A stretch of DNA of 35,828 nt from a virus: the IMG/VR virus record IMGVR_UViG_3300010373_001271, positions 1-35,828 of that record. One strand, 5' to 3'. The translations under genes were made by a program, and so were the position numbers. Below are positions 8,066 to 16,877 of this stretch, piece by piece (the first letter of the stretch is position 1; each line of letters starts with the position of its first letter). A model generated the notes under the pieces. The model was not told the origin of the DNA. It made no database searches and saw only the letters and a list, made by a program, of their open reading frames with translations.

Positions 8066-8066
8066 T

Positions 8067-8852
8067 ATGCAAGCCAGCCTCACCATCGACACCACGAAAT
8101 TCAACCTCGGCTGCGGTGTGTACGTCACCGAGCTGAAAAAGACTCCCCGTGAAGTGGTCATGGAACAGGCCGGTTTGCTCATGGTCGATTTAGGCCGCAA
8201 TTTGCCACCGAAAGACCCAGAAAAAACCAAAGCGACCATTGAAAAATCGGTCCTGGGCAAATTCGGCACCATCAGCACGTCCACCGACGCGAACACTTTC
8301 ACAGTTGGCTCCGGTGGCAAAGAGGGCCATGGCGATGTTCACTGGATCGGAGCCAATGCGACTTCGCTGTTTGGTGTCGCTAAAGAAAAAGACATGACGC
8401 AGGCCAGCGCGGAGGACCTGCGAAAACTGTATTACACAATCACCAAGAGTGGAAAACAGCGTGTCAGCCAGCACGGTCGTCAAAAAGTTTACATTTCTCA
8501 GCGCGTCACGACGAAGGAATCCACGCAAAAAAAGCTAATTAAAATCATTCAGGGCCGAGTTGGCCTCTTGCGAGCGTCGTTTTGCGTCGGTCTGGGTGAA
8601 GTCAATGCCAGGCAGAATCCGCCAGCCTTCGTGATGAAGCATGTGGCCTCTGGCAAGGCGAAAGGTTCATTCATCAATGGCCTCGGCCTGCCAGGCAAAG
8701 CTGAGTTCACGCTTATTTCAAACGCTGCTGGCTGCACGGATGAAAAATCTACTTATTTTCTACAATCCGCACTGAATCGTCGAGGGGAGGCCATGCTCAC
8801 CAGGATTAGCTACCTCCAGAGAGAAGCCAAAAAGAAGGCGAGGTTTCAATGA
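8067..8852 (+). CDS. Hypothetical phage neck/minor tail protein
   Basis: A 261-residue basic protein starting at ATG 8067, one base after the previous stop. An in-frame ATG at 8052 would overlap that gene and is not preferred. It contains many Lys and Gln, a KYSI-like polar middle (GRQKVYISQRVTTKESTQKK) and a basic C-terminus (LQREAKKKARFQ). By position it corresponds to the lambda Z or HK97 gp10-type tail completion protein. No sequence motif confirms this. Its stop overlaps the next start as ATGA. Confidence 0.6.
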   Translation: MQASLTIDTTKFNLGCGVYVTELKKTPREVVMEQAGLLMVDLGRNLPPKDPEKTKATIEKSVLGKFGTISTSTDANTFTVGSGGKEGHGDVHWIGANATSLFGVAKEKDMTQASAEDLRKLYYTITKSGKQRVSQHGRQKVYISQRVTTKESTQKKLIKIIQGRVGLLRASFCVGLGEVNARQNPPAFVMKHVASGKAKGSFINGLGLPGKAEFTLISNAAGCTDEKSTYFLQSALNRRGEAMLTRISYLQREAKKKARFQ

Positions 8853-9394
8853 TCCAGGCAGCTCTCGATTTTGAGAACATCATTGAAGGTGCGATTGCCA
8901 CGGTGCTGACAAACGCTGGCCTGAACGTCTTCACGACCGGGCAGATTCCCGATTTCCAAAAAGACCGGCCTCGCGTCCAGGTGGAATACATCCACGGCCC
9001 TGGTCATCTCCAGTGGGCCAATCCGAACGTGATACCCAGTGACTTGAAGGGCCAGAAGGTTGAAACCGCCTGGGCCAGCACGCTGCATACACTGATCGTC
9101 ACGGCTGCCACCACTGCGGGCAAACAGCAGCAGTCGGATATTCGCGGCACAGTTCGGCTCGTGTATCTCAACTTGGGTCCGCAGTTGAACGGCAACCTGC
9201 TGACGCTCCACAAATTTAACCTGGTGAAGGAATCCGGCAGTTCACGCGGCATTCATCCGAACGACTCTAATTCCGAAGTGCTTCACCTGGTTCACGAAAT
9301 CCAGGTCAGCCTGCATGAGTCCGTCTGGAGCCAATACGAGCGTATCACCAATGATGGTTCCGTCCGTGTTGGTTTCATCAGGATCACCAACTGA
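8849..9394 (+). CDS. Hypothetical phage protein, candidate tail terminator
   Basis: A 181-residue alpha/beta protein. It starts with a helix (ALDFENIIEGAIATVLTNAG), then a short strand with Pro-Arg-Val-Gln-Val, and a later strand-rich part ending VGFIRITN. An N-terminal helix followed by a strand carrying a conserved RPRVQV-like segment is what tail-terminator (gpU-like) proteins show, and the position before the tail genes agrees. The assignment is by layout, not by a recognised domain. It overlaps the previous gene by four bases. Confidence 0.6.
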   Translation: MIQAALDFENIIEGAIATVLTNAGLNVFTTGQIPDFQKDRPRVQVEYIHGPGHLQWANPNVIPSDLKGQKVETAWASTLHTLIVTAATTAGKQQQSDIRGTVRLVYLNLGPQLNGNLLTLHKFNLVKESGSSRGIHPNDSNSEVLHLVHEIQVSLHESVWSQYERITNDGSVRVGFIRITN

Positions 9395-9396
9395 CC

Positions 9397-9687
9397 ATGC
9401 CGATCTTGTTCAAAAACATTACCGACCTGAACCAGGGCACCGTGATCAGCGGCACGGATGTCATTGAGATGGTCCACAATCCCGGCGTCAACGGTGAGAA
9501 CGTTCAGGTGACGGTGAATACCCTGGCTGCGGCCATCGGCGGCGGGGGCGGCGGTCAAATTATTGAGTACTCCGGCACTTATCCCAGTTCTCCACCAGCG
9601 AACTCCAACAGCCCGGCAATCGCGTATTCGGCGGATGGTACTGGCTCCGTGTGGTTCTGGAACGTCACCGGGCAGACCTGGATTTGA
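9397..9687 (+). CDS. Small fibre-associated protein with Gly-rich hinge
   Basis: A 96-residue protein. Residues 1-48 resemble a small alpha/beta attachment unit (MPILFKNITDLNQGTVISGT), followed by GGGGGG (about 48-53) and a short Ser/Pro/Asn-rich tail. The tail ends SVWFWNVTGQTWI, a pattern common at the N-terminal or exposed part of phage fibres. It sits immediately before two fibre-like genes with a two-base gap, so it may be an adaptor or chaperone for them. No family is recognised. Confidence 0.55.
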   Translation: MPILFKNITDLNQGTVISGTDVIEMVHNPGVNGENVQVTVNTLAAAIGGGGGGQIIEYSGTYPSSPPANSNSPAIAYSADGTGSVWFWNVTGQTWI

Positions 9688-9689
9688 AA

Positions 9690-11978
9690 ATGAAAGCCAC
9701 CCTGATTTTTATTTGCGCCCTGTTAGCACTGTCAGTGCGGGCAGCCAGCCCACTTTTCAGCCAGTTTGATACGAACAGTTTTGCATCTGATCCGCTGGCC
9801 GGATATGTGCGGGCTAACACAAACGCCAGCAACCCAAATGCGCTGGCAACCAAGGGCGATTTGAACGGCAGTTCTAACGCGCTGAATTCAGCCATTCAGT
9901 CGGCAAGCAGCACCGCCAATCTCGCCGTCGTCACCAACGATTCCCGCAAACTCATTTTGGGCAACTCGGCGAATCAAATCAGCGGCACATTATCAGGCTC
10001 CGCGCTCGGCACCTTTATACAATCCAATTCCCTCGTGACCGGCACGGCAAACCCTTTCCGCATAGGGTTTAATTCTGGCATCGGCTTTTATGTTTCCGGG
10101 ACCACCGCAGGACAAGAGACTTCCGTGGGTCTTTTGTCGCCTTGGGAAAATGTGGTCGATTATGGAAACGGATTTCCAGCCTTCAGTGCCTACGACGGCG
10201 TTGCGGGTGATTATACGTTTCGATTTTACCGAATGATTTCGACCTTGCCGACGACAAATCCAGACCCAACGAAACATACCGTGGCGGGAGTGCGCTACGG
10301 AAATATCGGCGCACAGCAAACCATTTACGCGCCCTTTATCGGCGGCTCTGCGGGGTCGCTGATTGATTTGCCCTCACATGACGGCGCTGAATTTCATTCC
10401 GCCATGCCGAAGCCATGGCTCGGTGTTTACACTGATGACACTACTGGAACGGCAACCGATTCAAATCCTGGGCCAGAGATGACCAATTACCTTTACCTGA
10501 CAAACATGTCTTATTTTTTCGAGACCAGCGGAATCACGGCGGCGCTCAACACTTACGGGACTGCGCCTAATATCTGGGGCGATTGCGGGTGGGAGCAAAC
10601 TAATCGCACGTCAGACGGAGTGATCCAGGTAAACACAAATCTGTTTCCCTTCGGATTCCAAAACGAAATTTCGATTGTGCATTCGCACGGAACCACGTTG
10701 ACGCTTCACATTTATCAGACGGCCAATTTGCCCAATCAATTTCCCAATCTCGTGGCGACAGTCCCGGATATGGCCTGGCGCACAAGTTTGGGCGGACATT
10801 TTTGGAACAGCTACCCAAGCGGAACCGGAGCGCAGGCAGGTTATCAAACGAATTTCACGTATCCGGCCATCACGCCTGACACAGTGCAAGTTGACCTGCT
10901 TTGGTTCTACACGAACGGTGTTGACGGAATCATGGATGCAGACCTCGACTCTCAGGAGGCGGAATCGCAAGGCTACGAGCATTACCGGCTGGCTAGTGTA
11001 GGTGATGCGATTCTCTATCCGCTGACTAAAAATTCTGGCCGAACAGCATGGCGAAACTGGACTCCACCAGACAGCGGCGGGAACAATGGAGCCATCGCCA
11101 CGACTTCATTTACAAACTCGCCATCCCTGCATCATCAACTTTGGTTCGGATACTTTGTGAACCATAGCGGCTCGGAAACGCCTTACTACGCGAACTTCAT
11201 TTCGCCAGACCAGTCCCCTGGGAATGTATCTTCAGATTCCTTGTTCGGCATGGCGATGTCTTATGCGCAGCTTTACGAAAACATGGGCGCAACGAATTGG
11301 CCTATTGGAACCTTCGGTTTCGCCGGGACACACGATTTCGGTCTAGGGATTACGATGGGCCAATGGACTAACTGGTATTCGGTCGTTGGCGAGTTCAATT
11401 TCTGTTCGGCCTCGCTGTGGTATACGAATGCCTGGAACACCAATCAGACTCCGATTGTCACCAATGCCAATTTCCTAGCGACCTGGACGGACACGACAGG
11501 CGGATGGCCGAAGCCCGTGTTTTGCGATTCATTTGTGGATGTGGCTGGAAAGGATTATGAGGGCACGAATAGCTTATGGATTCGACAGTTGAAAGATGGC
11601 TACGCGGTTCTGGCCTCGAACCTCGGCACCGTGTCGAGTAATTATAATTCCTCACTCGTCATTAACGGTGGCGTCGCTACAAATCAGGTTTATTGCGCGA
11701 CGAACATTTTGACCCAGACGCCATTCGGTACCGGATTGCTGACCAACAATTTCATCGGAACCATCGGCGCAGCCTCGCGAGCATGGGTGAAGCTCACGCC
11801 GTATTCAATCAATGGAAACTTTGTCGGCAACGGCGCGGGTGTGACCAACACACCGTTTTCCAATTTGAATCTCTCGCTCGTGATTGGGAGCGGAAGTAAT
11901 AACGTCGTCGGCTACCTCAATTTCACGAACAACCGGATTCATTACACGATCCCTGTTTGCACCAACGCTGTGCCATGA
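9690..11978 (+). CDS. Secreted fibre-like protein with degenerate GH27/clan GH-D-like domain
   Basis: A 762-residue protein. Residues 1-20 are a Sec signal peptide (MKATLIFICALLALSVRAAS). Residues 20-235 are Ser/Asn/Thr-rich, like fibre shafts. From about 240 the order of motifs recalls alpha-galactosidases: PKPWLGVYTDD, then GDCGWEQTNRTSDGVIQVN, FPFGFQNEISIVHSHGTTL and GVDGIMDADLD near 410. The last is in the place of the family's KYD nucleophile strand. GTHDFGLGITMGQW follows near 547. A C-terminal beta part (about 618-707, IRQLKDGYAVLASNLG ... AWVKLTP) is also as in GH27. The end has GNGAGVTN, a fibre-type motif. The nucleophile Asp is not cleanly aligned, so activity is uncertain. ATG 9690 is chosen because it begins the signal peptide two bases after the preceding stop. 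A host-polysaccharide binding or degrading role is inferred. Confidence 0.65.
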   Translation: MKATLIFICALLALSVRAASPLFSQFDTNSFASDPLAGYVRANTNASNPNALATKGDLNGSSNALNSAIQSASSTANLAVVTNDSRKLILGNSANQISGTLSGSALGTFIQSNSLVTGTANPFRIGFNSGIGFYVSGTTAGQETSVGLLSPWENVVDYGNGFPAFSAYDGVAGDYTFRFYRMISTLPTTNPDPTKHTVAGVRYGNIGAQQTIYAPFIGGSAGSLIDLPSHDGAEFHSAMPKPWLGVYTDDTTGTATDSNPGPEMTNYLYLTNMSYFFETSGITAALNTYGTAPNIWGDCGWEQTNRTSDGVIQVNTNLFPFGFQNEISIVHSHGTTLTLHIYQTANLPNQFPNLVATVPDMAWRTSLGGHFWNSYPSGTGAQAGYQTNFTYPAITPDTVQVDLLWFYTNGVDGIMDADLDSQEAESQGYEHYRLASVGDAILYPLTKNSGRTAWRNWTPPDSGGNNGAIATTSFTNSPSLHHQLWFGYFVNHSGSETPYYANFISPDQSPGNVSSDSLFGMAMSYAQLYENMGATNWPIGTFGFAGTHDFGLGITMGQWTNWYSVVGEFNFCSASLWYTNAWNTNQTPIVTNANFLATWTDTTGGWPKPVFCDSFVDVAGKDYEGTNSLWIRQLKDGYAVLASNLGTVSSNYNSSLVINGGVATNQVYCATNILTQTPFGTGLLTNNFIGTIGAASRAWVKLTPYSINGNFVGNGAGVTNTPFSNLNLSLVIGSGSNNVVGYLNFTNNRIHYTIPVCTNAVP

Positions 11979-12739
11979 ACCGACGCGCTTTCATTCGGCG
12001 GGCCGGTTGGGTTTCTACTGGCTTGATTTTCGTCCCGAAATTGCTTCGGGCCGACAACGTGACGAACTTTGTCGCGGGTCAGGGTATCGGCCTTGGGGAA
12101 ACCATTTCGACCACGCCAAGCGGAAGCGGTGGCGGTGGATGGTCTCTCATCGGCAGTGGAATCGTCGCTGCCAGCACGGATCAAGTATCGGTCACGACGG
12201 CACCATATAACACAGTCGGGGCTTCCTTGATTGTTATTGTTGAAACGGCAAATACGGCCAAGGCGCCAACGGATTCCAAGGGCAACACGTATACGTTGCG
12301 GGCCGATGGAACTCAGTCGTTTGGCAATGCACATTCCTACATTTACGCCTGCACTTCTCCCATCACCGACGCCGCGCAAACCTTTAGTGTCGCGGGCGCG
12401 AACTCACCCGCTCTCTGCGTCATGGCCTTCAGTGGCGGGATTGGAACATTTGACCAAGCCAATCACGGCTTCAACGATCTGACGACGACCGTTCAGCCGG
12501 GTTCGGTTACGCCGACTGCCAGCGGCGAACTGATTATTACTGGGATTGGTTACGGGGCCGGAACCTCAGCATCCGTCGATTCCGGCTTCAACACGCCGCT
12601 AAACAGCGCTCCGGGCTCCCACAGCACTGGCGGCGCAATGGCCTATCTCGTGCAGGCCGTCGCTGCCGCAATCAATCCCACTTGGACGGTTGGAGCAGCG
12701 GATAAATGCACGGCAGTCATCGCGACTTTTGAGAAATGA
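11975..12739 (+). CDS. Tat-signal beta-sandwich protein in the tail cluster
   Basis: A 254-residue protein overlapping the preceding stop (ATGA). Residues 1-32 form a twin-arginine signal: NRRAFIRRAG, hydrophobic WVSTGLIFVPKLL, then RAD. After a Gly-rich linker (SGSGGGGW, about 50-57) comes a beta-rich domain with GASLIVIVETANTAK, DSKGNTYTLRADG and ALCVMAFSGG. This is the pattern of secreted beta-sandwich domains with a Asp-x-Gly-Asn-Thr-Tyr motif, common in bacterial surface proteins. A Tat signal on a gene in a phage tail operon is odd. The protein may be displayed on the host surface or be a captured host gene. Function is unknown. Confidence 0.65.
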   Translation: MNRRAFIRRAGWVSTGLIFVPKLLRADNVTNFVAGQGIGLGETISTTPSGSGGGGWSLIGSGIVAASTDQVSVTTAPYNTVGASLIVIVETANTAKAPTDSKGNTYTLRADGTQSFGNAHSYIYACTSPITDAAQTFSVAGANSPALCVMAFSGGIGTFDQANHGFNDLTTTVQPGSVTPTASGELIITGIGYGAGTSASVDSGFNTPLNSAPGSHSTGGAMAYLVQAVAAAINPTWTVGAADKCTAVIATFEK

Positions 12740-12823
12740 AATCCCTGCTGCCAGATTTCCATCAAATGAAGCGTTTTCCATAAAGAAATCCTTGATTTTT
12801 AACCCACAACCAAAGGAAATAAA

Positions 12824-13219
12824 ATGAGCATTCAATACCCAACAACTCCGAACGTCACGCCGACCGGAGGCAGTTACAACGACAGTTCCAGCGTTTACGG
12901 CTCCGCCCAACTGACATTCACCAGCGGCGGCACGCAGACGTACGACACTAATGACTTCACACCGGACTACGACAGCGGTCGCAAAGAGCTGACGAATCGT
13001 TTCGGCGTGCCGAACCAGGCATTTGGCTTGCCAGCGACGCCCAACGGCAGTTGCACGCTCCAGATGTCATCCAACAGCGCCCAGATTCCCAGGCCGGGCT
13101 GGACGTTTACGGCTGACGTGACCGGGGCGATCACCTGGATCGTGAGCAAGGTGGCCACGCCCTATAAAAAGGATGACTTCCTGCTGCTGCCGGTCAGTTA
13201 TTACCAGAAGCTCAATTAA
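12824..13219 (+). CDS. Small tail protein, candidate tail tube
   Basis: A 131-residue beta-rich protein with a clear ribosome binding site (AAAGGAAATAAAATG), one of very few in the phage cluster, which suggests strong expression. It has many Ser, Thr, Tyr and Asn and a compact strand pattern (SAQLTFTSGGTQTYDTNDF, later TWIVSKVATPYKKDDF). Position two genes before the tape measure gene, followed by a likely chaperone, is where the major tail tube gene is normally found. It is shorter than most tail tube proteins, so the call is tentative. Confidence 0.55.
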   Translation: MSIQYPTTPNVTPTGGSYNDSSSVYGSAQLTFTSGGTQTYDTNDFTPDYDSGRKELTNRFGVPNQAFGLPATPNGSCTLQMSSNSAQIPRPGWTFTADVTGAITWIVSKVATPYKKDDFLLLPVSYYQKLN

Positions 13220-13230
13220 CGGGTCCTGCT

Positions 13231-13809
13231 GTGCGCTCTGATGTCACATATCAGGAGGCGCTCTTTCAGCAGAACCTTGTTTGGAATGTTTCCTGGGCCG
13301 GAGTCAGCGAGGACATCTGCGGAATAGAGGCGCTGCCGTTTACGCCACTGCATTTCGTGCGGTTGGCAGCAGCGCGTTCGCCTTTTGTCTGCGGCGGTCG
13401 TGAGCCGACTGAGACGGATGTCGGCAATTTCCTTTGGTCCGTCAGTCCGCTCTACGATCCGTGCAGCCGTTGGAAAAAATTCCGTCACTGGCTCCGCTAC
13501 TTTCAAGCCTGCCGTAAAGTCACTCGCGATCAGTTCATTGCGAGCATTGACGAATACCTGGAGGAGGCGTGGCAGGATTCACCGCCGCGTCCGGCCAACG
13601 GCGGAAAATCCAAGGCGTACTACTCGCCTGTCGTCAGCCTCATGCGAGCACTCTGCCCGGAATACAGCATGACGCCTGAGACCGTGCTGCGTACGCCCTA
13701 TAAGCAACTGTTCCAGTTGTACAAACCAGTTGGCGCTGCCGTGGGTGTTCCCTTGACCGCTCCGGCTGACAGCGCGTTTCTTCGCGAGCGTTCCCGAACT
13801 CGAAACTGA
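13231..13809 (+). CDS. Hypothetical protein, candidate tail assembly chaperone
   Basis: A 192-residue protein starting at GTG 13231; no ATG lies in frame near the start. It has aromatic-rich helices (FLWSVSPLYDPCSRWKKFRHW), a central LEEAWQDSPPRP, and a basic C-terminus. It lies between the small tail protein and the tape measure gene, the slot of tail assembly chaperones (lambda G/T). No second overlapping frame suggesting programmed frameshifting was found. Identification is by position only. Confidence 0.55.
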   Translation: MRSDVTYQEALFQQNLVWNVSWAGVSEDICGIEALPFTPLHFVRLAAARSPFVCGGREPTETDVGNFLWSVSPLYDPCSRWKKFRHWLRYFQACRKVTRDQFIASIDEYLEEAWQDSPPRPANGGKSKAYYSPVVSLMRALCPEYSMTPETVLRTPYKQLFQLYKPVGAAVGVPLTAPADSAFLRERSRTRN

Positions 13810-13810
13810 T

Positions 13811-15331
13811 ATGACCAAGCTGGAACAGATCATGGTAAAAATGGGCTTTGATGTCAGCGAAGCCAGCAAGGTGGGCGACGCCATGAACAAGGTCAAGGAG
13901 GGCACCAAAAAAGGCGGCGAGGGCATTGACGGCTTCAACACGAAAGGGCGTGAGATGAACGAGCTGATCAATAAAATCGGCGCGTCTTCTCCCGTTTTGG
14001 GTTCCGCCCTCAAAGCCTGCTTCAGCCCGGAGGCGGCTGGCATTGCCCTTTTCCTTGGCGCTCTGGAGTTCGTTAAAAGCCAGATCGAAAAGGTGGAGGA
14101 AAAAGTCAAAGAGTTGACCCAGGAAATGCGGGAGATGTGGCTGTCGGAGCAGGATTCAGCGATGAAAGCCCAGGAAGTGTACGAGGCTTATCAGCAAAAA
14201 ATCTCCGAAATCCTGGATTCCAAAAATCAAAAACTGGAGAACGAAGCCAAGGCTTACGAGCGGCAGTTGGCCGCGCTCAAAAATATCACCGGCGAGCACG
14301 AAAAGGTCCTCGCCAAAATTTACGAGGTCCAGGATGCCGATCAGAAGCGCCAGCGTGCCAAAGAGGACAAGACGCTGGATGCCCGGCAGGAAAAGGAATT
14401 GGCCGGGGCCGGAACAGAGGCTGCCAAGGATGCCATCAGGAAACGTTACGAACTGGAAAAAGAAGCCATCAACAACCGGCGTGAGTATGAGGACGCCGTT
14501 ACCAAGCGGCAGCGGGAAAAGCAGGCCGACGCGGATGCGGCCACGGCTGAAAAGGCCACGCAGACAGCCATGGCAAACCGTTTAAAGGCGCTGGAGGCGG
14601 CACAACAAAAATCTCTTGATGATGGAAAGAGCCTCGCCCAGGCGCAGAAAAAACAGCTTGCCGACAAGTACGCGCTGGAGGCTGAGCAGGGTAAAAATCT
14701 CGATAATCTTAAAAAGGAAATGGCCAAAGCGGATGCCGAGGTCAATCGCCGAGGCGGCGGCAGCGTCCTGCACAACCTCGCCCGAACTGCTTCCTATGCC
14801 ATGGGTGAAACCGGCGCTGCGCTGCGGGAGCAGGATGACGCCGGACTGGCGGACGCTCAAAAGAAGCAGGCCGACTTGCAGGCGCAGTACACCAAAATGC
14901 TTAAAGATCGGGCTGAGCTTCAGAAGAAAATCGAGGAGTCCACCAAAAAGATTTCTGAAAATGAAGCTGATGTGCAGGCGCGTAACACCGCGATCAATGA
15001 ACTGAAACAGCAACAGAAAGACCTTAACCAGCAGATCGCGCAGAACCAGTTACAGCGACGAGCTATTGGCGGTATCGCTGACGCCGAATTGAACCGCCTA
15101 AAAGGCGATCTGGGCATGGCACAAGCCATGAGCAGCGGCAATCTCGCTGCATGGTGGACGGGCAATTCAGGAGACTTCAGCCTCACCGGGCAGGTTGGCC
15201 GGGACTATGCAGCGCGGCACGGCGGCTTCGGCCTGCCGAGCCAGATAAAGACCAATGCCAAGGAGGATCAGGACAAACAGCAGACGGATTTTTTGAAGGA
15301 CATCCGCGACATTCTGGCTGGAGACAAATAA
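13811..15331 (+). CDS. Tape measure-like tail protein (coiled coil)
   Basis: A 506-residue protein dominated by long coiled coil (about residues 90-235, 245-300, 345-415). It is full of Lys, Glu, Gln and Ala, with one hydrophobic stretch at about 57-92 (SSPVLGSALKACF...GIALFLGALEFV). This matches tape measure proteins, whose length sets tail length. The MTKLEQIMVKMGFDVSEASKVG start is typical of the N-terminal part of such proteins. It is short for the class. It starts one base after the previous stop and the next gene starts one base after its own stop. Confidence 0.75.
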   Translation: MTKLEQIMVKMGFDVSEASKVGDAMNKVKEGTKKGGEGIDGFNTKGREMNELINKIGASSPVLGSALKACFSPEAAGIALFLGALEFVKSQIEKVEEKVKELTQEMREMWLSEQDSAMKAQEVYEAYQQKISEILDSKNQKLENEAKAYERQLAALKNITGEHEKVLAKIYEVQDADQKRQRAKEDKTLDARQEKELAGAGTEAAKDAIRKRYELEKEAINNRREYEDAVTKRQREKQADADAATAEKATQTAMANRLKALEAAQQKSLDDGKSLAQAQKKQLADKYALEAEQGKNLDNLKKEMAKADAEVNRRGGGSVLHNLARTASYAMGETGAALREQDDAGLADAQKKQADLQAQYTKMLKDRAELQKKIEESTKKISENEADVQARNTAINELKQQQKDLNQQIAQNQLQRRAIGGIADAELNRLKGDLGMAQAMSSGNLAAWWTGNSGDFSLTGQVGRDYAARHGGFGLPSQIKTNAKEDQDKQQTDFLKDIRDILAGDK

Positions 15332-15332
15332 A

Positions 15333-16055
15333 ATGGCCAACCCCGGAGCAATTTACACGGATGGTGATTTCACAGTGCCGAACCCAGTGACGCTGCCGGT
15401 GCTGTCCGCACCCATACAGGGCGTCAATGTCGATTACATTCTCACGCAGGAGTTCGTCCAACTGGAGGCCAACTTCACGTCCTTGCCGCTCAACACCGCG
15501 TACCCGAATTCGGCTGGCAGCAGTCCCGGTGCTGATTTTGCTGGTGATGACAGCTACAACAGCGCGGGATTCATTCTGGTAGGCGAAGGTCCACGTCAGG
15601 ACATCGGCGCTGGCGTTGTGCGCTGGACGCGCCGTTATGCCAGAATTCCAAGCACTCATTATGACCCGGTGCAGGTCAGCTATCAGTTTCCTGGTTTCCT
15701 GGAATTCCTTCCCCTGGAAACACTCGTCCGAAATCCCTTCACGCGCTCAGTGCCTGGCACGGTCGAGTATGCCTATTTTCTGGCGGGCACGAACACGCAG
15801 GCAGCCATTCAGGCGGTTGAAACAACTAATTACGTGGCGGCACAACAATACGTGTGGCCCAGAACCTTTTCACCGCCGCTGCCCAGTTCCAGTTTGCAAG
15901 TGGATTACCTCTGGGACCTGACCACCCCAACGTTGGCAACGTACGCCAGTTGGGTCAGCAGTGGAACCATCACCATCGTTCCGTATGCGAGCCAGTTCAC
16001 CCGGTGGGAAGGAAACATTTTGAGGCGGGAAGTTATCACCATCCTGCCGCAGTAG
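15333..16055 (+). CDS. Hypothetical distal tail protein
   Basis: A 240-residue strand-rich protein following the tape measure gene, where lambda M-like or distal tail proteins occur. It contains DYILTQEFVQLEANFTSLPL, an Asp/Gly-rich loop with GEGPRQDIGAGVVRWTRRYA, and a C-terminal FTRWEGNILRREVITILPQ. A GGAGA upstream (in the preceding gene's end) can serve as ribosome binding site. No family is recognised. A role in the tail tip or baseplate is inferred from position. Confidence 0.6.
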   Translation: MANPGAIYTDGDFTVPNPVTLPVLSAPIQGVNVDYILTQEFVQLEANFTSLPLNTAYPNSAGSSPGADFAGDDSYNSAGFILVGEGPRQDIGAGVVRWTRRYARIPSTHYDPVQVSYQFPGFLEFLPLETLVRNPFTRSVPGTVEYAYFLAGTNTQAAIQAVETTNYVAAQQYVWPRTFSPPLPSSSLQVDYLWDLTTPTLATYASWVSSGTITIVPYASQFTRWEGNILRREVITILPQ

Positions 16056-16059
16056 CTCT

Positions 16060-16317
16060 ATGATCACACCACTTCAACTCCTCTCCGTGCGGCAGATGGC
16101 GATTTCGCTATCCAAGGGCATCGGCACCGGCCTCATCTGGTTCGCCTCGGTGGTGCTGGACGAGCATACGCTGATTCCTGTCGGCTCAGCTCTCGCTGTC
16201 GGCCTGGTCATCTGGAGGTCCAGCGCGGTGATCCAGAGATTTCGTGACAAGGTGGAAACCCTGGAGCGTGACCTCAATCAAATGAGGAAGGATATGCGCC
16301 GACAAAGGGACGATTAA
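16060..16317 (+). CDS. Small two-TM protein, holin candidate
   Basis: An 85-residue protein with two hydrophobic segments: about 18-34 (SKGIGTGLIWFASVVL) and 39-53 (IPVGSALAVGLVIW). A short Asp-Glu-His turn separates them. A charged coiled tail follows (residues 55-85, ending KDMRRQRDD). Small size, two membrane segments and a charged C-terminus fit class II holins, which open the cytoplasmic membrane for the endolysin. No endolysin gene is recognised nearby, so this could also be a tail-associated membrane protein. Confidence 0.5.
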   Translation: MITPLQLLSVRQMAISLSKGIGTGLIWFASVVLDEHTLIPVGSALAVGLVIWRSSAVIQRFRDKVETLERDLNQMRKDMRRQRDD

Positions 16318-16319
16318 CA

Positions 16320-16877
16320 ATGGCCGCAACTCCACCAGTCATTCAGCCGGGTAAGAAGCTGGACTATACCAGCCGTCCTTTCCGTGGTGGTAAGCGCGTC
16401 AATTTTCTCATCGCACTGTTCAACGCGATGAATAATCTGCGCGTGAAGGTCGTTTCGACCGTGGGCACCACCGGCTCCAGCCCCAGTGCGCTGAACAACA
16501 TCACGCCTGCGTTCAGCTTCGACAGCACTGGTAACGCAGTTCTGACCATTCCGGTTACCACGCAGGCCAGCCAGCAGGGCTGGTTTTGGGTGAGTGGCAG
16601 CCGCAATTACAACCCGGCCAACTCGTACATGGATCAGCAGCTTGTTTACGTCCAGCCGACGAGCGCCGCAGCTACAACCGGAATTCTGAACCGGGCAACG
16701 CTTTCCAACGTGAAGTCTGTGGCAGGAATCTGGGTCTGCCTCCAGGCAACGGCTCCAACCGTGATCTCTGGTACTACCTATTACGACGTTCCGCAGCTCC
16801 CTATGCCGGTTCCTGGTGACATGGACAGCGGGAGCAATTTCTGGGCGCTGGTTAGTCAGGACCCGCTTTGCGTTTAG
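16320..16877 (+). CDS. Hypothetical tail-region protein
   Basis: A 185-residue protein starting two bases after the previous stop. It has a basic N-terminal third (SRPFRGGKRVNFLIALFNAM) and a Ser/Thr/Ala-rich, strand-rich remainder. The latter includes a WVSGSRNYNPANSYMDQQLV stretch of the type found in phage surface or fibre-related proteins. No family is recognised. Its stop overlaps by four bases the 3' end of the minus-strand HNH gene. Confidence 0.6.
   Translation: MAATPPVIQPGKKLDYTSRPFRGGKRVNFLIALFNAMNNLRVKVVSTVGTTGSSPSALNNITPAFSFDSTGNAVLTIPVTTQASQQGWFWVSGSRNYNPANSYMDQQLVYVQPTSAAATTGILNRATLSNVKSVAGIWVCLQATAPTVISGTTYYDVPQLPMPVPGDMDSGSNFWALVSQDPLCV

Noticed and set aside
12738-12759. GAAATC/GATTTC inverted repeat between 11975 and 12824 genes as a terminator
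   Set aside because: Six-base, AT-rich arms with a 10-base loop and no T-run; too weak.
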